11,617 bases of DNA from JBBTYG01 sp964483045 (GTDB lineage Bacteria > Patescibacteriota > Minisyncoccia > UBA6257 > 2-01-FULL-56-20): positions 1 to 11,617 of the forward strand of contig CAYZZK010000017.1 of the NCBI GenBank assembly GCA_964483045.1. The letters run 5' to 3'. Shown piece by piece: positions 1-6,029 of this stretch. The translations under genes were made by a program, and so were the position numbers. Position 1 is the first letter of the stretch. Every line of letters begins with the position of its first letter. The notes beneath the pieces were generated by a model. It saw nothing but the letters and a program-made list of their open reading frames with translations. It searched no databases and had not been told where the DNA came from.

Positions 1-279
1 AAGCACTTTTCGGTCGCTCCTGACCCCTGACCCCTTGTGGAAATTGGAAATTGGAAATTGGAAATTTTCTGGGTGCTTCAACCAGAACGTGTCTTGCATA
101 TCCCGCGCCGGATGATCGGACGGCATATTTAAAGCATCAAAATTGTACCACTCGGTTTCCATCTCCGGCCCAAACGCAATTTCAAAACCGAGTTCTGCAA
201 AAATTCCGCGAATCTCCAAAATCGCCCGCGAAATCGGGTGGATGTGTCCTCTGTCTATTTCTTTGTTTTCTGGGGTCAT
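1..279 (-). CDS. pheS: Phenylalanine--tRNA ligase alpha subunit, N-terminal part (partial)
   Basis: This is the first 93 codons of the alpha chain of phenylalanyl-tRNA synthetase, which charges tRNA-Phe in the cytoplasm as an alpha2beta2 enzyme. The gene runs off the left edge. Visible family signatures are GHIHPISRAILEIRGIF (class II motif 1 region, about residues 11-27), GFEIAFGPEMETEWYNFDAL (31-50) and NMPSDHPARDMQDTFWL (51-67). The start at 279 is preceded by AGGA four bases upstream and by a good promoter. Two oddities: the protein starts only about 10 residues before the core, so the usual N-terminal coiled-coil tRNA-binding arm of roughly 85-100 residues is absent; and after DTFWL, where the family normally soon reaches LLRT, there are about 25 residues encoded by tandem simple repeats. 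The frame stays open to the edge. Identification is from recognised core motifs; the fate of the rest is not visible. Confidence 0.93.
   Translation of the reverse strand, partial: MTPENKEIDRGHIHPISRAILEIRGIFAELGFEIAFGPEMETEWYNFDALNMPSDHPARDMQDTFWLKHPENFQFPISNFHKGSGVRSDRKVL
21..34. repeat. Two tandem copies of TGACCCC inside pheS
   Basis: Two perfect 7-base copies sit four bases from the GGAAATT array. Together the two arrays form one low-complexity insert in pheS, with no stop codon in the pheS frame. Confidence 0.75.
39..66. repeat. Four tandem copies of GGAAATT inside pheS
   Basis: Four perfect head-to-tail copies of the 7-mer GGAAATT lie inside the pheS reading frame, where the minus strand encodes NFQFPISNF. 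Immediately downstream in the gene (21-34) are two copies of TGACCCC. Both motifs resemble simple repeats that I associate with intergenic regions of Parcubacteria-like genomes (recollection, not checked). The frame is kept through the whole block. Confidence 0.9.
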
Positions 280-311
280 CGGTTCCTAAATTATTAATCG
301 ATGTTCTAACT

Positions 312-340
312 ATCCTACCGCGAGCAGACTACTATCTCAA
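312..340 (-). promoter_or_regulatory. Predicted sigma-70-type promoter of pheS
   Basis: On the minus strand TTGAGA (340-335) and TAGGAT (317-312) are separated by exactly 17 bases. Transcription would start near 305, giving a leader of about 26 bases that contains the AGGA ribosome site. No T-box or attenuator-like structure was seen in this short leader. Confidence 0.6.
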
Positions 341-396
341 GGATTGCTCCAAAAAATTGACGCAAGGATCGCGAAGATGAGCCGGTTACGGATAAA

Positions 397-432
397 TAAA
401 AAGAGGGTGAGTTCGCAATGAACCGCACCCTC
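397..432 (-). terminator. Intrinsic terminator of the 501-905 gene
   Basis: A hairpin at 403-432 pairs GAGGGTG with CACCCTC and continues inward with GTTC/GAAC. On the minus strand it is followed by a T-rich run (402-397 and beyond). A second small hairpin, AACGCTT/AAGCGTT at 481-499, lies directly after the stop codon but lacks a T-run. Confidence 0.8.
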
Positions 433-500
433 CTCGTTCCCGTCGTTCAACCCCTATGAAGGACGAACTGGTTTAGTATAAACGCTTCCCGCAAGCGTTG

Positions 501-905
501 TCAATGCACCGGCGATGTCCTCGTTTTGCCTTTCCCATAGATTTTCTCTGGGGAGAACTGCTCTTGGCCGTGCAGTTCCCATGCCGATTCGTTCAGGATC
601 GTTCCAACAAAAATTTCCATCGTTTTTGCCTGCATGAAACGCAACTCCTCTGGTGTCTTCGAGAATTGCTTTAGCCCAGGCAAGAGCGCGTTGTCTACGA
701 AATCGAAAAAAACATCATCGAGTGGTACGAAGTCTTCTCGGATTTTTCCAAGGAATACGGACAGCAACTGCATATACCTGTCGCGACGATTCATGTTCGA
801 AAAATTAAGATCGTCTATAAGTTCATCCTCGAACTTATGGACCGCGTTCTGGACTTCTCGAAGTTTTTCCTGCCGTTCGTATTCCCTCTCCTCTCCAGCA
901 TTCAT
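501..905 (-). CDS. Unrecognised 134-residue protein
   Basis: I do not recognise a family. The protein is charged, cytoplasmic in appearance (no signal peptide or membrane segment) and probably mostly helical: an acidic, coiled-coil-like N-terminus (about residues 4-35, rich in E, K and R) is followed by a helical region with aromatic residues (44-101) and a short basic tail ending GKGKTRTSPVH. The start at 905 has AAAGGA about eight bases upstream (AAAAGGAAACCATATG) and a well-formed promoter, and the gene is followed by a terminator, so it looks like a genuine single-gene transcription unit. It ends with TGA. The opposite-strand reading over 634-930 is a shadow: it lacks these signals and has a serine-rich composition typical of antisense frames. 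Confidence 0.75.
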   Translation of the reverse strand: MNAGEEREYERQEKLREVQNAVHKFEDELIDDLNFSNMNRRDRYMQLLSVFLGKIREDFVPLDDVFFDFVDNALLPGLKQFSKTPEELRFMQAKTMEIFVGTILNESAWELHGQEQFSPEKIYGKGKTRTSPVH

Positions 906-943
906 ATGGTTTCCTTTTGTTAAATTGTGAACAGTGCGCCTAT

Positions 944-972
944 AATCTATTCTCTTGTAAAGCGTAAGTCAA
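944..972 (-). promoter_or_regulatory. Predicted promoter of the 501-905 gene
   Basis: Minus-strand TTGACT (972-967) and TAGATT (949-944) are separated by 17 bases. The expected start near 937 leaves a leader of about 31 bases with the AAAGGA ribosome site. A TATAAT hexamer on the plus strand at 941-946 overlaps but has no gene downstream. Confidence 0.6.
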
Positions 973-1110
973 ACTAAAACGCGCATCAGATTCCAAGCAA
1001 AGCCGGGTAACGGGAGCTTGATAAAATAGATGAGATGCGAGGCGCGGGGAAGTGACAAAGAAGACGTATTATAGAAATACGCTGACCGAGACACAGGGGC
1101 CCGCAACGAA

Positions 1111-1144
1111 GCCCGCCCGTACCGAACGGTACGTTCGGGCGGGC
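1111..1144. repeat. GC-rich palindrome downstream of the ABC exporter genes
   Basis: GCCCGCCCG (1111-1119) pairs perfectly with CGGGCGGGC (1136-1144), and AACG/CGTT extends the stem inward around a GTA loop, leaving five bulged bases on one arm. It lies 25 bases after the permease stop. On the minus strand it is not followed by a T-run, so it may be a transcript-stabilising stem, a weak terminator or a dispersed palindromic element. The 950-1110 stretch beside it shows no gene or RNA that I can support. Confidence 0.65.
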
Positions 1145-1168
1145 AAATCGCGATTTTTATAAAGCTCC

Positions 1169-1957
1169 CTAGTCCAGCTTCATCAGCCGTCCCTTTACCT
1201 TCACGACCGCAAACATTCTATAGAAATACCAAAGGACGAGCACGAGGTATATCAGATTGGACACGATCGAAAGCGCAAACGTACCGACGGGGAACACGCC
1301 GGTTGTGATGACCGAGCGCATGCCTTCGAACACATATGTCGAAGGCAGGGCGTACGCGATCGGCTGAACAAATGACGGAAGCACCGATACCGGATAAAAC
1401 ACGGCGCTAAAGGGTTGGAGCAGGAAAAGAAATCCGAAGGCTAGTACCTGCGCCGATGTCCCGTACCGCAAAATGATCGCGGTCGTGAAAAATCCCAAGG
1501 TCGAGCCGAACACCAAAAGATTGAGCATGAAAGGCACAAGATAAAATCCTAAAATGAAAATGTTGAATTTATAGAAGAGCGCCGCGAGAATGCCCATCAC
1601 TGCGCCGGTCATGAGAATCCGGACGAACGCCAATATGACCGTCGAGGTCAAGAATTCGCTGATACGGAGTGGTGTGACGAAAATATTCAGGAAATTTCTT
1701 TCCCACACATCTTCCAAAAAAGCGACGGATACGGAGCGCTGCGATTGGGAAAGCAAATCCCAAAATATCACCGCTCCCAAAAGTACGGTAACAACGTTGA
1801 ATCCTCCGACGTTCAGTTTCCCCACATAGATGCTGATGAATCCCCAAAGCAAGAGTTCCATAACCGGCCAATAGAGAATGTCCATGATACGGGGGAAGCT
1901 CCGCTGATAGAGATATAAATGCCGCAAGAGCAATGCCTTAATTCTGTGCCATTTCAT
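1169..1957 (-). CDS. ABC-2 family transporter permease
   Basis: This is the membrane subunit of an ABC-2 type exporter, working with the ATPase encoded just upstream; the substrate is unknown. Of 262 residues, about six segments are strongly hydrophobic: roughly 29-46, 55-73, 104-128, 135-162, 168-190 and 226-247. A short amphipathic N-terminus precedes them, and the LPSTYVFEGMRSVI region (204-217) is typical of the family before the last membrane segment. Length matches ABC-2 permeases such as NodJ or DrrB types. The start at 1957 lacks an obvious ribosome site, being preceded by a repeat-rich 186-base spacer. The order ATPase then permease on one strand suggests one operon. A homodimer of this protein with two ATPases is the usual family arrangement. 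Confidence 0.9.
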   Translation of the reverse strand: MKWHRIKALLLRHLYLYQRSFPRIMDILYWPVMELLLWGFISIYVGKLNVGGFNVVTVLLGAVIFWDLLSQSQRSVSVAFLEDVWERNFLNIFVTPLRISEFLTSTVILAFVRILMTGAVMGILAALFYKFNIFILGFYLVPFMLNLLVFGSTLGFFTTAIILRYGTSAQVLAFGFLFLLQPFSAVFYPVSVLPSFVQPIAYALPSTYVFEGMRSVITTGVFPVGTFALSIVSNLIYLVLVLWYFYRMFAVVKVKGRLMKLD

Positions 1958-1959
1958 AT

Positions 1960-2142
1960 GAATAACTTGAAACTTTTAACGTACAACTTGGAACTATTAT
2001 TGACCTTTGTCTTTTTTGTTACGAATTCGTGGTTCATTTTGTTATAAAGTTCTCTTGTTATTTATCATAAGCATCTTCGGTTACCAGTTGTATCTTTTGT
2101 ACTAAGTTGTTTGTCATTTTTGTTACCAGTTACAAGTTGCTA
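1960..2142. repeat. Degenerate short repeats in the ABC operon spacer
   Basis: The spacer between ATPase and permease holds no gene. It contains several imperfect copies of short words: GTTATTTATCAT (twice, the second overlapping the ATPase stop), GTTACCAGTT (twice), TTTTTGTTAC (twice) and several AACTTG/CAAGTT variants. It looks like a decayed tandem-repeat tract of the AACTTG/GTTAC type. Confidence 0.55.
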
Positions 2143-2143
2143 G

Positions 2144-2872
2144 TTATTTATCATGTTCCCTCGCTATCGCCAAAAACACGTCGTTCAGATCCTCGTGTCC
2201 ATATTTTTTGATAAGCTCCGCAGGCGTGCCGTCGTCTTTGAGCTTCCCGTTGCTGATAAAAATAACCCGCTCGCACAATTCCTCCACTTCTTCCATGTTG
2301 TGCGACGTGTACAAAATACTGACTTTACGCTCTTTCTGGATCCGCTTCAGCATCGACCGGGTCTTGTCCGCGATGTCGGGATCGAGCGAGGAAGTCGGCT
2401 CATCCAAAAGCAGAAGCTCCGGATCGTTCAAAAGCGCCTTCGTGAGATTAAGCCGGGTAAGCTGCCCCGTCGAAAGGCTGGAGGTCATTTTGGGAAGCAA
2501 ATCTCGTATCTCGAAAAAATCGGCGAGGTCATTGATTTTCTTTTTTATGTCCGCGACACCGTAGAGCCGCGCGAACGTCGCCAAATTTTCCCATACCTTC
2601 AAATTGCCCGGTAGCGCGACGTATGGCGAGGAAAAATTAATCCTGCCCAAAATTTCTTCGCGGTGGCGATGCATGTCTTTTCCGAAAATCTTTATCACAC
2701 CGCTGGTCGGCGTGATTAAGTCCAGAAGCATCTGGATGGTCGTTGTCTTCCCCGCTCCGTTCGGCCCCAAAAGCCCCGTAATCTGCCCTTCGTGAATTTG
2801 CATGGAGAGCCCGTCAACCGCGGCGACACCGTTAAACTTTTTTATCAGATTTTCCGTTTCTATAACAACCAT
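2144..2872 (-). CDS. ABC transporter ATP-binding protein
   Basis: This is the cytoplasmic ATPase of the ABC-2 exporter. With the start at 2872 (242 residues) the sequence begins MVVIETENLIKKF, where family members usually begin. Walker A is GPNGAGKT (36-43), the signature is LSTGQ (133-137, a variant of LSGGQ), Walker B is LLLLDEPT (153-160), the D-loop is SLDPD (162-166) and the switch histidine is H191 in YTSHNMEE. The Q-loop region INFSSPYVALPG (78-89) lacks the usual glutamine. A longer form starting at 2902 adds MVSFVFILLT and has a weak AAGG upstream; neither start has a strong ribosome site. The closest style is the NodI/multidrug exporter class of ABC-2 ATPases. The gene is divergent from the lipoprotein gene. 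Confidence 0.93.
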   Translation of the reverse strand: MVVIETENLIKKFNGVAAVDGLSMQIHEGQITGLLGPNGAGKTTTIQMLLDLITPTSGVIKIFGKDMHRHREEILGRINFSSPYVALPGNLKVWENLATFARLYGVADIKKKINDLADFFEIRDLLPKMTSSLSTGQLTRLNLTKALLNDPELLLLDEPTSSLDPDIADKTRSMLKRIQKERKVSILYTSHNMEEVEELCERVIFISNGKLKDDGTPAELIKKYGHEDLNDVFLAIAREHDK

Positions 2873-2914
2873 GGTTAGCAATATAAAAACAAATGATACC
2901 ATACCTTAAACTTG

Positions 2915-2942
2915 TTGAATAAAATGTGAAAATGGCTATACT
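2915..2942 (+). promoter_or_regulatory. Predicted promoter of the lipoprotein gene
   Basis: TTGAAT (2915-2920) and TATACT (2937-2942) are 16 bases apart on the plus strand. The start would be near 2949, leaving a leader of about 38 bases that contains the ribosome site. Confidence 0.5.
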
Positions 2943-2986
2943 TCTGATCAGCATAAAACCCCGAACGAAAGGGGGTGAAAAAAGTC

Positions 2987-3181
2987 ATGAAAGCACTTCT
3001 GTCGGCGGCGCTGTTACTCGCTGCCCTATCGCTCTGCGGCTGCGCGCTTATGCCTGGAAGTATGAGGATTAATCGCCGAGCTATAACCGCAATCGACGAA
3101 AACGAAAAGAATTGCGAGCTGCGCGCAATAGACAAGAAAGAACCCTCGCCGGGCCTTGCCCTGCTCTCCTACGAGTTTTAG
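2987..3181 (+). CDS. Small predicted lipoprotein
   Basis: The 64-residue product has a hydrophobic signal (residues 3-16) and a lipobox-like LCGC ending at C19, so it is predicted to be exported, lipidated on cysteine 19 and anchored in the membrane; the mature part is only about 46 residues, charged and without a recognised fold. The cysteine at position -2 of the lipobox is unusual. The ATG at 2987 was chosen over the GTG at 2975 because AAAGGGGGTG (2968-2977), one base off a full anti-16S match, lies upstream of it and overlaps the GTG. A promoter precedes it and an intrinsic terminator follows, so it is a single-gene unit. Function is unknown; small lipoproteins of this size are poorly conserved. 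Confidence 0.7.
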   Translation: MKALLSAALLLAALSLCGCALMPGSMRINRRAITAIDENEKNCELRAIDKKEPSPGLALLSYEF

Positions 3182-3208
3182 GACAAAAAACCCTAGCCAC
3201 AATCGCAA

Positions 3209-3241
3209 CGCCTCCATCGAAACTCGACGGAGGCGATTTTT
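3209..3241 (+). terminator. Intrinsic terminator of the lipoprotein gene
   Basis: CGCCTCC (3209-3215) pairs with GGAGGCG (3229-3235), with an inner TCGA/TCGA helix around an AAC loop, followed by ATTTTT (3236-3241). Confidence 0.85.
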
Positions 3242-3321
3242 ATCTCCGTAATGACGTTTTGCAAAAATGACGGTTAATAAGTATGCGGTTCGGCGACACG
3301 AATTTTAAAAATCTGTTGCGG

Positions 3322-3357
3322 AAAAAGTGCGCCTGTCATCTTTGAAATGACAGGCGC
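3322..3357 (-). terminator. Intrinsic terminator of the 3385-3693 gene
   Basis: A perfect 11-base-pair stem, GCGCCTGTCAT (3329-3339) with ATGACAGGCGC (3347-3357), is followed on the minus strand by TTTTT (3326-3322). Confidence 0.85.
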
Positions 3358-3384
3358 TTGAATTTTAACAACATCTTTTGCCTA

Positions 3385-3693
3385 CTACCTTATTTCCACG
3401 AGTCCCGGAAACTTCTTGAATAGAAGCGCTCCCAGCGAACGAGGCTCTTTGGTAACGACGTGAATGTCCTGCCGTTCGGACTCTCCGTCAACGACAAGTT
3501 TTAAACCCTGCTCGGTAAACGTTATCCGTATATGTCTGTGGCTGTCGCCTCTGCCTGTGAGTCCAAAATTTACCTTGTCCGCAATTCCGCTTTGCTGGAC
3601 TACAGCGCCGACCTTTTTTGCGCCTTTCGTGACATGGTAACAGTGGCGGTTCAGCATAGAACTATAACCGTTTGTCTGCGTGTTTGTAGCCAT
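3385..3693 (-). CDS. Unrecognised 102-residue protein
   Basis: I do not recognise a family with confidence. The start at 3693 (MATNTQTNGY) is fixed by a textbook GGAGG (3706-3702) eight bases upstream; the in-frame ATG at 3708 overlaps that site and is rejected. The product is soluble-looking and basic. A central stretch with alternating pattern (about 53-81, RHIRITF, GLKLVVD, DIHVVT) suggests a small beta or alpha/beta domain. Histidines and one cysteine are grouped in HCYH (17-20) and HRH (52-54), with H78 later, which could bind metal, but this is a guess. The general plan (an NRH motif near the N-terminus, then GLKL, then an Q-x-IHVVT strand) faintly recalls the DUF2103 predicted metal-binding family; that needs a profile search. 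A strong terminator follows. Confidence 0.75.
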   Translation of the reverse strand: MATNTQTNGYSSMLNRHCYHVTKGAKKVGAVVQQSGIADKVNFGLTGRGDSHRHIRITFTEQGLKLVVDGESERQDIHVVTKEPRSLGALLFKKFPGLVEIR

Positions 3694-3770
3694 ACTTCTC
3701 ACCTCCAATCTTTTTTCAATCCGCTTCCTTTACGCTACCATGCCGTACAAATTTTGGAATACACAGAAAT

Positions 3771-3800
3771 CCCGAAAATGTCATTCGGGCTTTTATTTTT
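3771..3800 (+). terminator. Terminator-like hairpin reading on the plus strand
   Basis: CCCGAA (3771-3776) pairs with TTCGGG (3784-3789), followed by CTTTTATTTTT (3790-3800). No plus-strand gene precedes it after the lipoprotein terminator. It lies between the tRNA gene and the 3385-3693 gene, both on the other strand. On the minus strand the stem has no proper T-run. Confidence 0.55.
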
Positions 3801-3883
3801 GGTTCGACTCCTGTTGATTCAGATGCGTCGGGGGAAAGAGCACCGAACCCACGGCCGGCCGCTTACTTGCCCGCCGAACTTTG

Positions 3884-3955
3884 TGGCTGGGGTGGGGATC
3901 GGACCCACGACCCTGCGCTTATGAAACGCATGCTCTACCACTGAGCTACCCAGCC
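3884..3955 (-). tRNA. tRNA-Met (anticodon CAU)
   Basis: The 72-base gene folds into a full cloverleaf: acceptor GGCTGGG/CCCAGCC, D arm GCTC-AGTGGTA-GAGC, anticodon arm TGCGT-TTCATAA-GCGCA (last pair U-G), five-base variable loop GGGTC, T arm GTGGG-TCCGATC-CCCAC, discriminator A. The 3' CCA is not encoded. The G1-C72 pair and the lack of three G-C pairs next to the anticodon loop exclude an initiator tRNA. An elongator tRNA-Met is most likely; a tRNA-Ile2 with lysidine-modified CAU cannot be excluded from sequence alone. A good promoter lies just upstream. Confidence 0.93.
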
Positions 3956-3975
3956 ATACCCCGACTTCTTTTAAA

Positions 3976-4004
3976 TTTATACCTCAAACCACGGCACAAG
4001 CCAA
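3976..4004 (-). promoter_or_regulatory. Predicted promoter of tRNA-Met
   Basis: Minus-strand TTGGCT (4004-3999) and TATAAA (3981-3976) are 17 bases apart. The transcript would begin near 3969, about 14 bases before the mature tRNA. Confidence 0.6.
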
Positions 4005-4057
4005 GTATTTAAACCCCACGCATGCGCGAAATTAATATTTTATTCACCTAGTTGCGA

Positions 4058-4063
4058 TATACT
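4058..4063 (+). promoter_or_regulatory. Possible -10 element of the cupin gene
   Basis: TATACT, the same hexamer as in the lipoprotein promoter, sits about 39 bases before the cupin start. No convincing -35 element is visible at 16-18 bases upstream (AT-rich sequence only), so this is weak. Confidence 0.35.
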
Positions 4064-4074
4064 ACACACAAGAA

Positions 4075-4101
4075 AAGGTCGGAAATATAAATTTTTATAT
4101 T
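4075..4101 (+). promoter_or_regulatory. Ribosome site separated from the start by an AT hairpin
   Basis: AAGG (4075-4078) lies 23 bases before the cupin ATG. Between them AATATAAA (4084-4091) and TTTATATT (4094-4101) form a perfect inverted repeat that ends immediately before the start codon. If folded, the stem would bring AAGG to about five bases from the ATG. Confidence 0.4.
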
Positions 4102-4458
4102 ATGCAGATACAGAAAAAAAGTATACGCTCGCCGGAAGAAACGCGAACATTTCCGAAAGGAAAAGTAGATTTAGTAAAACTGGAAGGAGCTACTTTCGGA
4201 CTTGCGACGTTCGAACCTGGCTGGAAATGGTCGGAAAGTGTAAAGCCGATCGTGAAAACCGAAAGCTGCCAAGCCTCTCATACCAGTTATCACCTCTCCG
4301 GACGATTACACGTGAAAATGAACGATGGTACGGAAAAAGAATTCGGGCCTGGGGATATCGGCGTTGTGCCGCCGGGACACGACGCATGGGTTGTTGGAAG
4401 CGAACCGGTAGTAGCCTTGGACATTACGGGCATGGTTGATTACGCAAAAAAAGCGTAA
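4102..4458 (+). CDS. Cupin domain protein
   Basis: A single-domain cupin of 118 residues, cytoplasmic, function unassigned. Characteristic stretches are GLATFEPGWKWSESVKPI (33-50), SCQASHTSYHLSGRLHV (55-71), the DGTEKEFGPGD turn (75-85) and VVPPGHDAWVVG (88-99). Candidate metal ligands are H60, H64 and H93. This pattern is a well-known small cupin found across many bacteria, often near unrelated genes; no substrate can be inferred. It stands alone on the plus strand between tRNA-Met and a shared terminator, with no partner enzyme beside it. Its very close match in style to cupins of free-living bacteria suggests acquisition by transfer, though this is an inference. The leader contains an unusual hairpin between ribosome site and start. 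Confidence 0.9.
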   Translation: MQIQKKSIRSPEETRTFPKGKVDLVKLEGATFGLATFEPGWKWSESVKPIVKTESCQASHTSYHLSGRLHVKMNDGTEKEFGPGDIGVVPPGHDAWVVGSEPVVALDITGMVDYAKKA

Positions 4459-4488
4459 CCTCGATAGTGATGAAAATAGGCTTGAATC

Positions 4489-4516
4489 AAAAAACTCCCG
4501 CTGTCGGGAGTTTTTT
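4489..4516. terminator. Bidirectional terminator between cupin and FN3 genes
   Basis: AAAAAACTCCCG and CGGGAGTTTTTT form a perfect 12-pair stem around CTGT. Both strands end in a T-run, so it can serve the plus-strand cupin gene and the minus-strand FN3 gene, which converge on it. Confidence 0.88.
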
Positions 4517-4569
4517 CAACTTTCAAAAATCATGCCCATGAAATACTGAGACAGGCACGATCACACAAC

Positions 4570-6024
4570 TCATTTCACGCCAAAGAAGGAAATTATTGCT
4601 TTCCACAGTCGAGCGAAAAATCCTTGCGGTTTCTGATTGTTTGTTTGCGGAGAAGAAGTGGCGTGCTTGGTTCCTCCTCCGGTTAAAACAGTTTTTGACT
4701 CGACAGGAACAGTATTTCCGGTCGCAACTTTATTTTTCGTTTGCGCGGTCGATGTTGCATGTCCCAAAGAAAACGTCGACGCCGGATTGACCGCAGGAAC
4801 GGAAATTTGCGCAGGGTTTGTTGCGAGCGTAGTTATGCTCACCGTGGCCACCGGCGCAATATTTCCTGCCAGATCGTATGCCTTGACCGCAAAGGAATAT
4901 GTCGTACTCGTTGCCAGATTCATGACCCGATACGAAGTCGAGGCAACACTTCCCACCTGGGTCCCATTCTTGAATACATAATACCCCACTACGCCTATAT
5001 CATCCGTGGAAGTCGGCCACAAAAGATCGATTTCTGACCCAGAGACTGCCGTTGCATCGAGGAAACGCGGCACACTCGGCGGACTTGTGTCGTGGGGCAA
5101 TGTCGTCGCGGTAACCTCGTTGCTTAGCACGGAAATATTTCCCGCCGCGTCGTAAGCGGCGATCGAGTATGTATAAATGGTGTCCGCTGTGAGATTTATG
5201 CTCGCATACTCGGTGCGAGTCGAAGAAACGTTGTCGATTTTGCTTCCATTTCTATACACGTAATAGCCGACGACTCCGGTATTATCCGTCGTTGGTTTCC
5301 AGACCAGATCGATTTCTTTCTCCGACTTTGCCGAAGTGGTTGTGATCGCGGGCATGAGCGGAGGAGTAACATCGTTCGATGTCGTTACGATAACCGCGCT
5401 CGAACGTGCCGAGATATTTCCGCTTGCATCGTATGCCGCGACGGTGTATGAGTAGGCGCTCCCGGACGTGAGATTTTTGTCGGTGTAGGTAAGCGCCACG
5501 AAAGGAGTTGTCGTGGAAATTATAAGTTGCGCGTTGTCTCGATACAGATAATATCCCGTGACGCCAACATCGTCCGTCGCTCCGCTCCACGAAAGCGTGG
5601 CGGCCGAATTCGATGCCGACGCCACGAGATTTTTCGGCGTTGTAGGCGGCGTTGTGTCTTTTACGAGGGAGATCGGTCCTGAATTTGGCGATTGCAGCGA
5701 GACATTCCCGGCCGCGTCATAGGCAGCGACGGCGTACGTGTAAAGTTGGCCCGAGGGAGCGGCGTCAATAAACGAGGTATTCGGAGTGTTCGCGACCAGT
5801 TCCCCATTCCTATACAAGCGGTAACCGGCAACTGCTATGTTGTCCGTTGACGCGCCCCATCCTACTAGGATTTGGTGCGTCGCCGTGATCGACGCGGAAG
5901 GCGTGAGTGGCCTCGAAGGTGGCGTGGTGTCTGTCGCTGCTTGCGCGGCGAGCGGCATACTCGAGAAGCCAACAGCGGCAACAATGATCGCAAGAGCCAA
6001 AGTGAAAATATAGTTCTTTCGCAT
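4570..6024 (-). CDS. Secreted protein with four fibronectin type III repeats
   Basis: The 484-residue product has a signal peptide (residues 1-30, ending LAAQAA), then four FN3 repeats starting with a T/S-PP motif at about 32-36 (DTTPP), 123-127 (DTTPP), 218-222 (DVTPP) and 312-316 (DTSPP). Each holds a W in strand B, a G-x-GY(R/Y)(L/V)YR-like strand C and a closing AYD-(A/S/L)-(A)GN motif. Residues 400-465 form a Ser/Thr/Pro/Ala-rich linker. The C-terminus, GFFARLWKAIISFFGVK, is short, hydrophobic and basic, and could rest on or in the membrane. The role is probably cell-surface adhesion or carbohydrate contact; no catalytic domain is present. The start at 6024 has a TATAAT only five bases upstream, so the mRNA may be leaderless. 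The gene is bracketed by terminators and so is a single unit next to the pilus cluster. Confidence 0.9.
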   Translation of the reverse strand: MRKNYIFTLALAIIVAAVGFSSMPLAAQAATDTTPPSRPLTPSASITATHQILVGWGASTDNIAVAGYRLYRNGELVANTPNTSFIDAAPSGQLYTYAVAAYDAAGNVSLQSPNSGPISLVKDTTPPTTPKNLVASASNSAATLSWSGATDDVGVTGYYLYRDNAQLIISTTTPFVALTYTDKNLTSGSAYSYTVAAYDASGNISARSSAVIVTTSNDVTPPLMPAITTTSAKSEKEIDLVWKPTTDNTGVVGYYVYRNGSKIDNVSSTRTEYASINLTADTIYTYSIAAYDAAGNISVLSNEVTATTLPHDTSPPSVPRFLDATAVSGSEIDLLWPTSTDDIGVVGYYVFKNGTQVGSVASTSYRVMNLATSTTYSFAVKAYDLAGNIAPVATVSITTLATNPAQISVPAVNPASTFSLGHATSTAQTKNKVATGNTVPVESKTVLTGGGTKHATSSPQTNNQKPQGFFARLWKAIISFFGVK

Positions 6025-6029
6025 GCCCT

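Noticed and set aside
39..66. GGAAATT array as a CRISPR or phage attachment feature
   Set aside because: Units are contiguous 7-mers without spacers; it is a plain microsatellite within a coding frame.
51..380. Plus-strand reading frame of 109 codons at the left edge
   Set aside because: It lies antisense to the clearly recognised pheS start and its own terminal region, and has no ribosome site or family features.
634..930. Plus-strand serine-rich reading frame
   Set aside because: Antisense to the 501-905 gene, which has promoter, ribosome site and terminator; no initiation signals on the plus strand.
941..946. Plus-strand TATAAT as a promoter
   Set aside because: A TTGTTA lies 18 bases upstream, but no plus-strand gene or RNA follows for more than 2 kb; it overlaps the better minus-strand promoter.
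3800..3815. A T-arm-like GGTTCGACTCC suggesting a second tRNA or tmRNA end on the plus strand
   Set aside because: The five bases on each side do not pair as a T stem and no acceptor partner or other arms can be found upstream.
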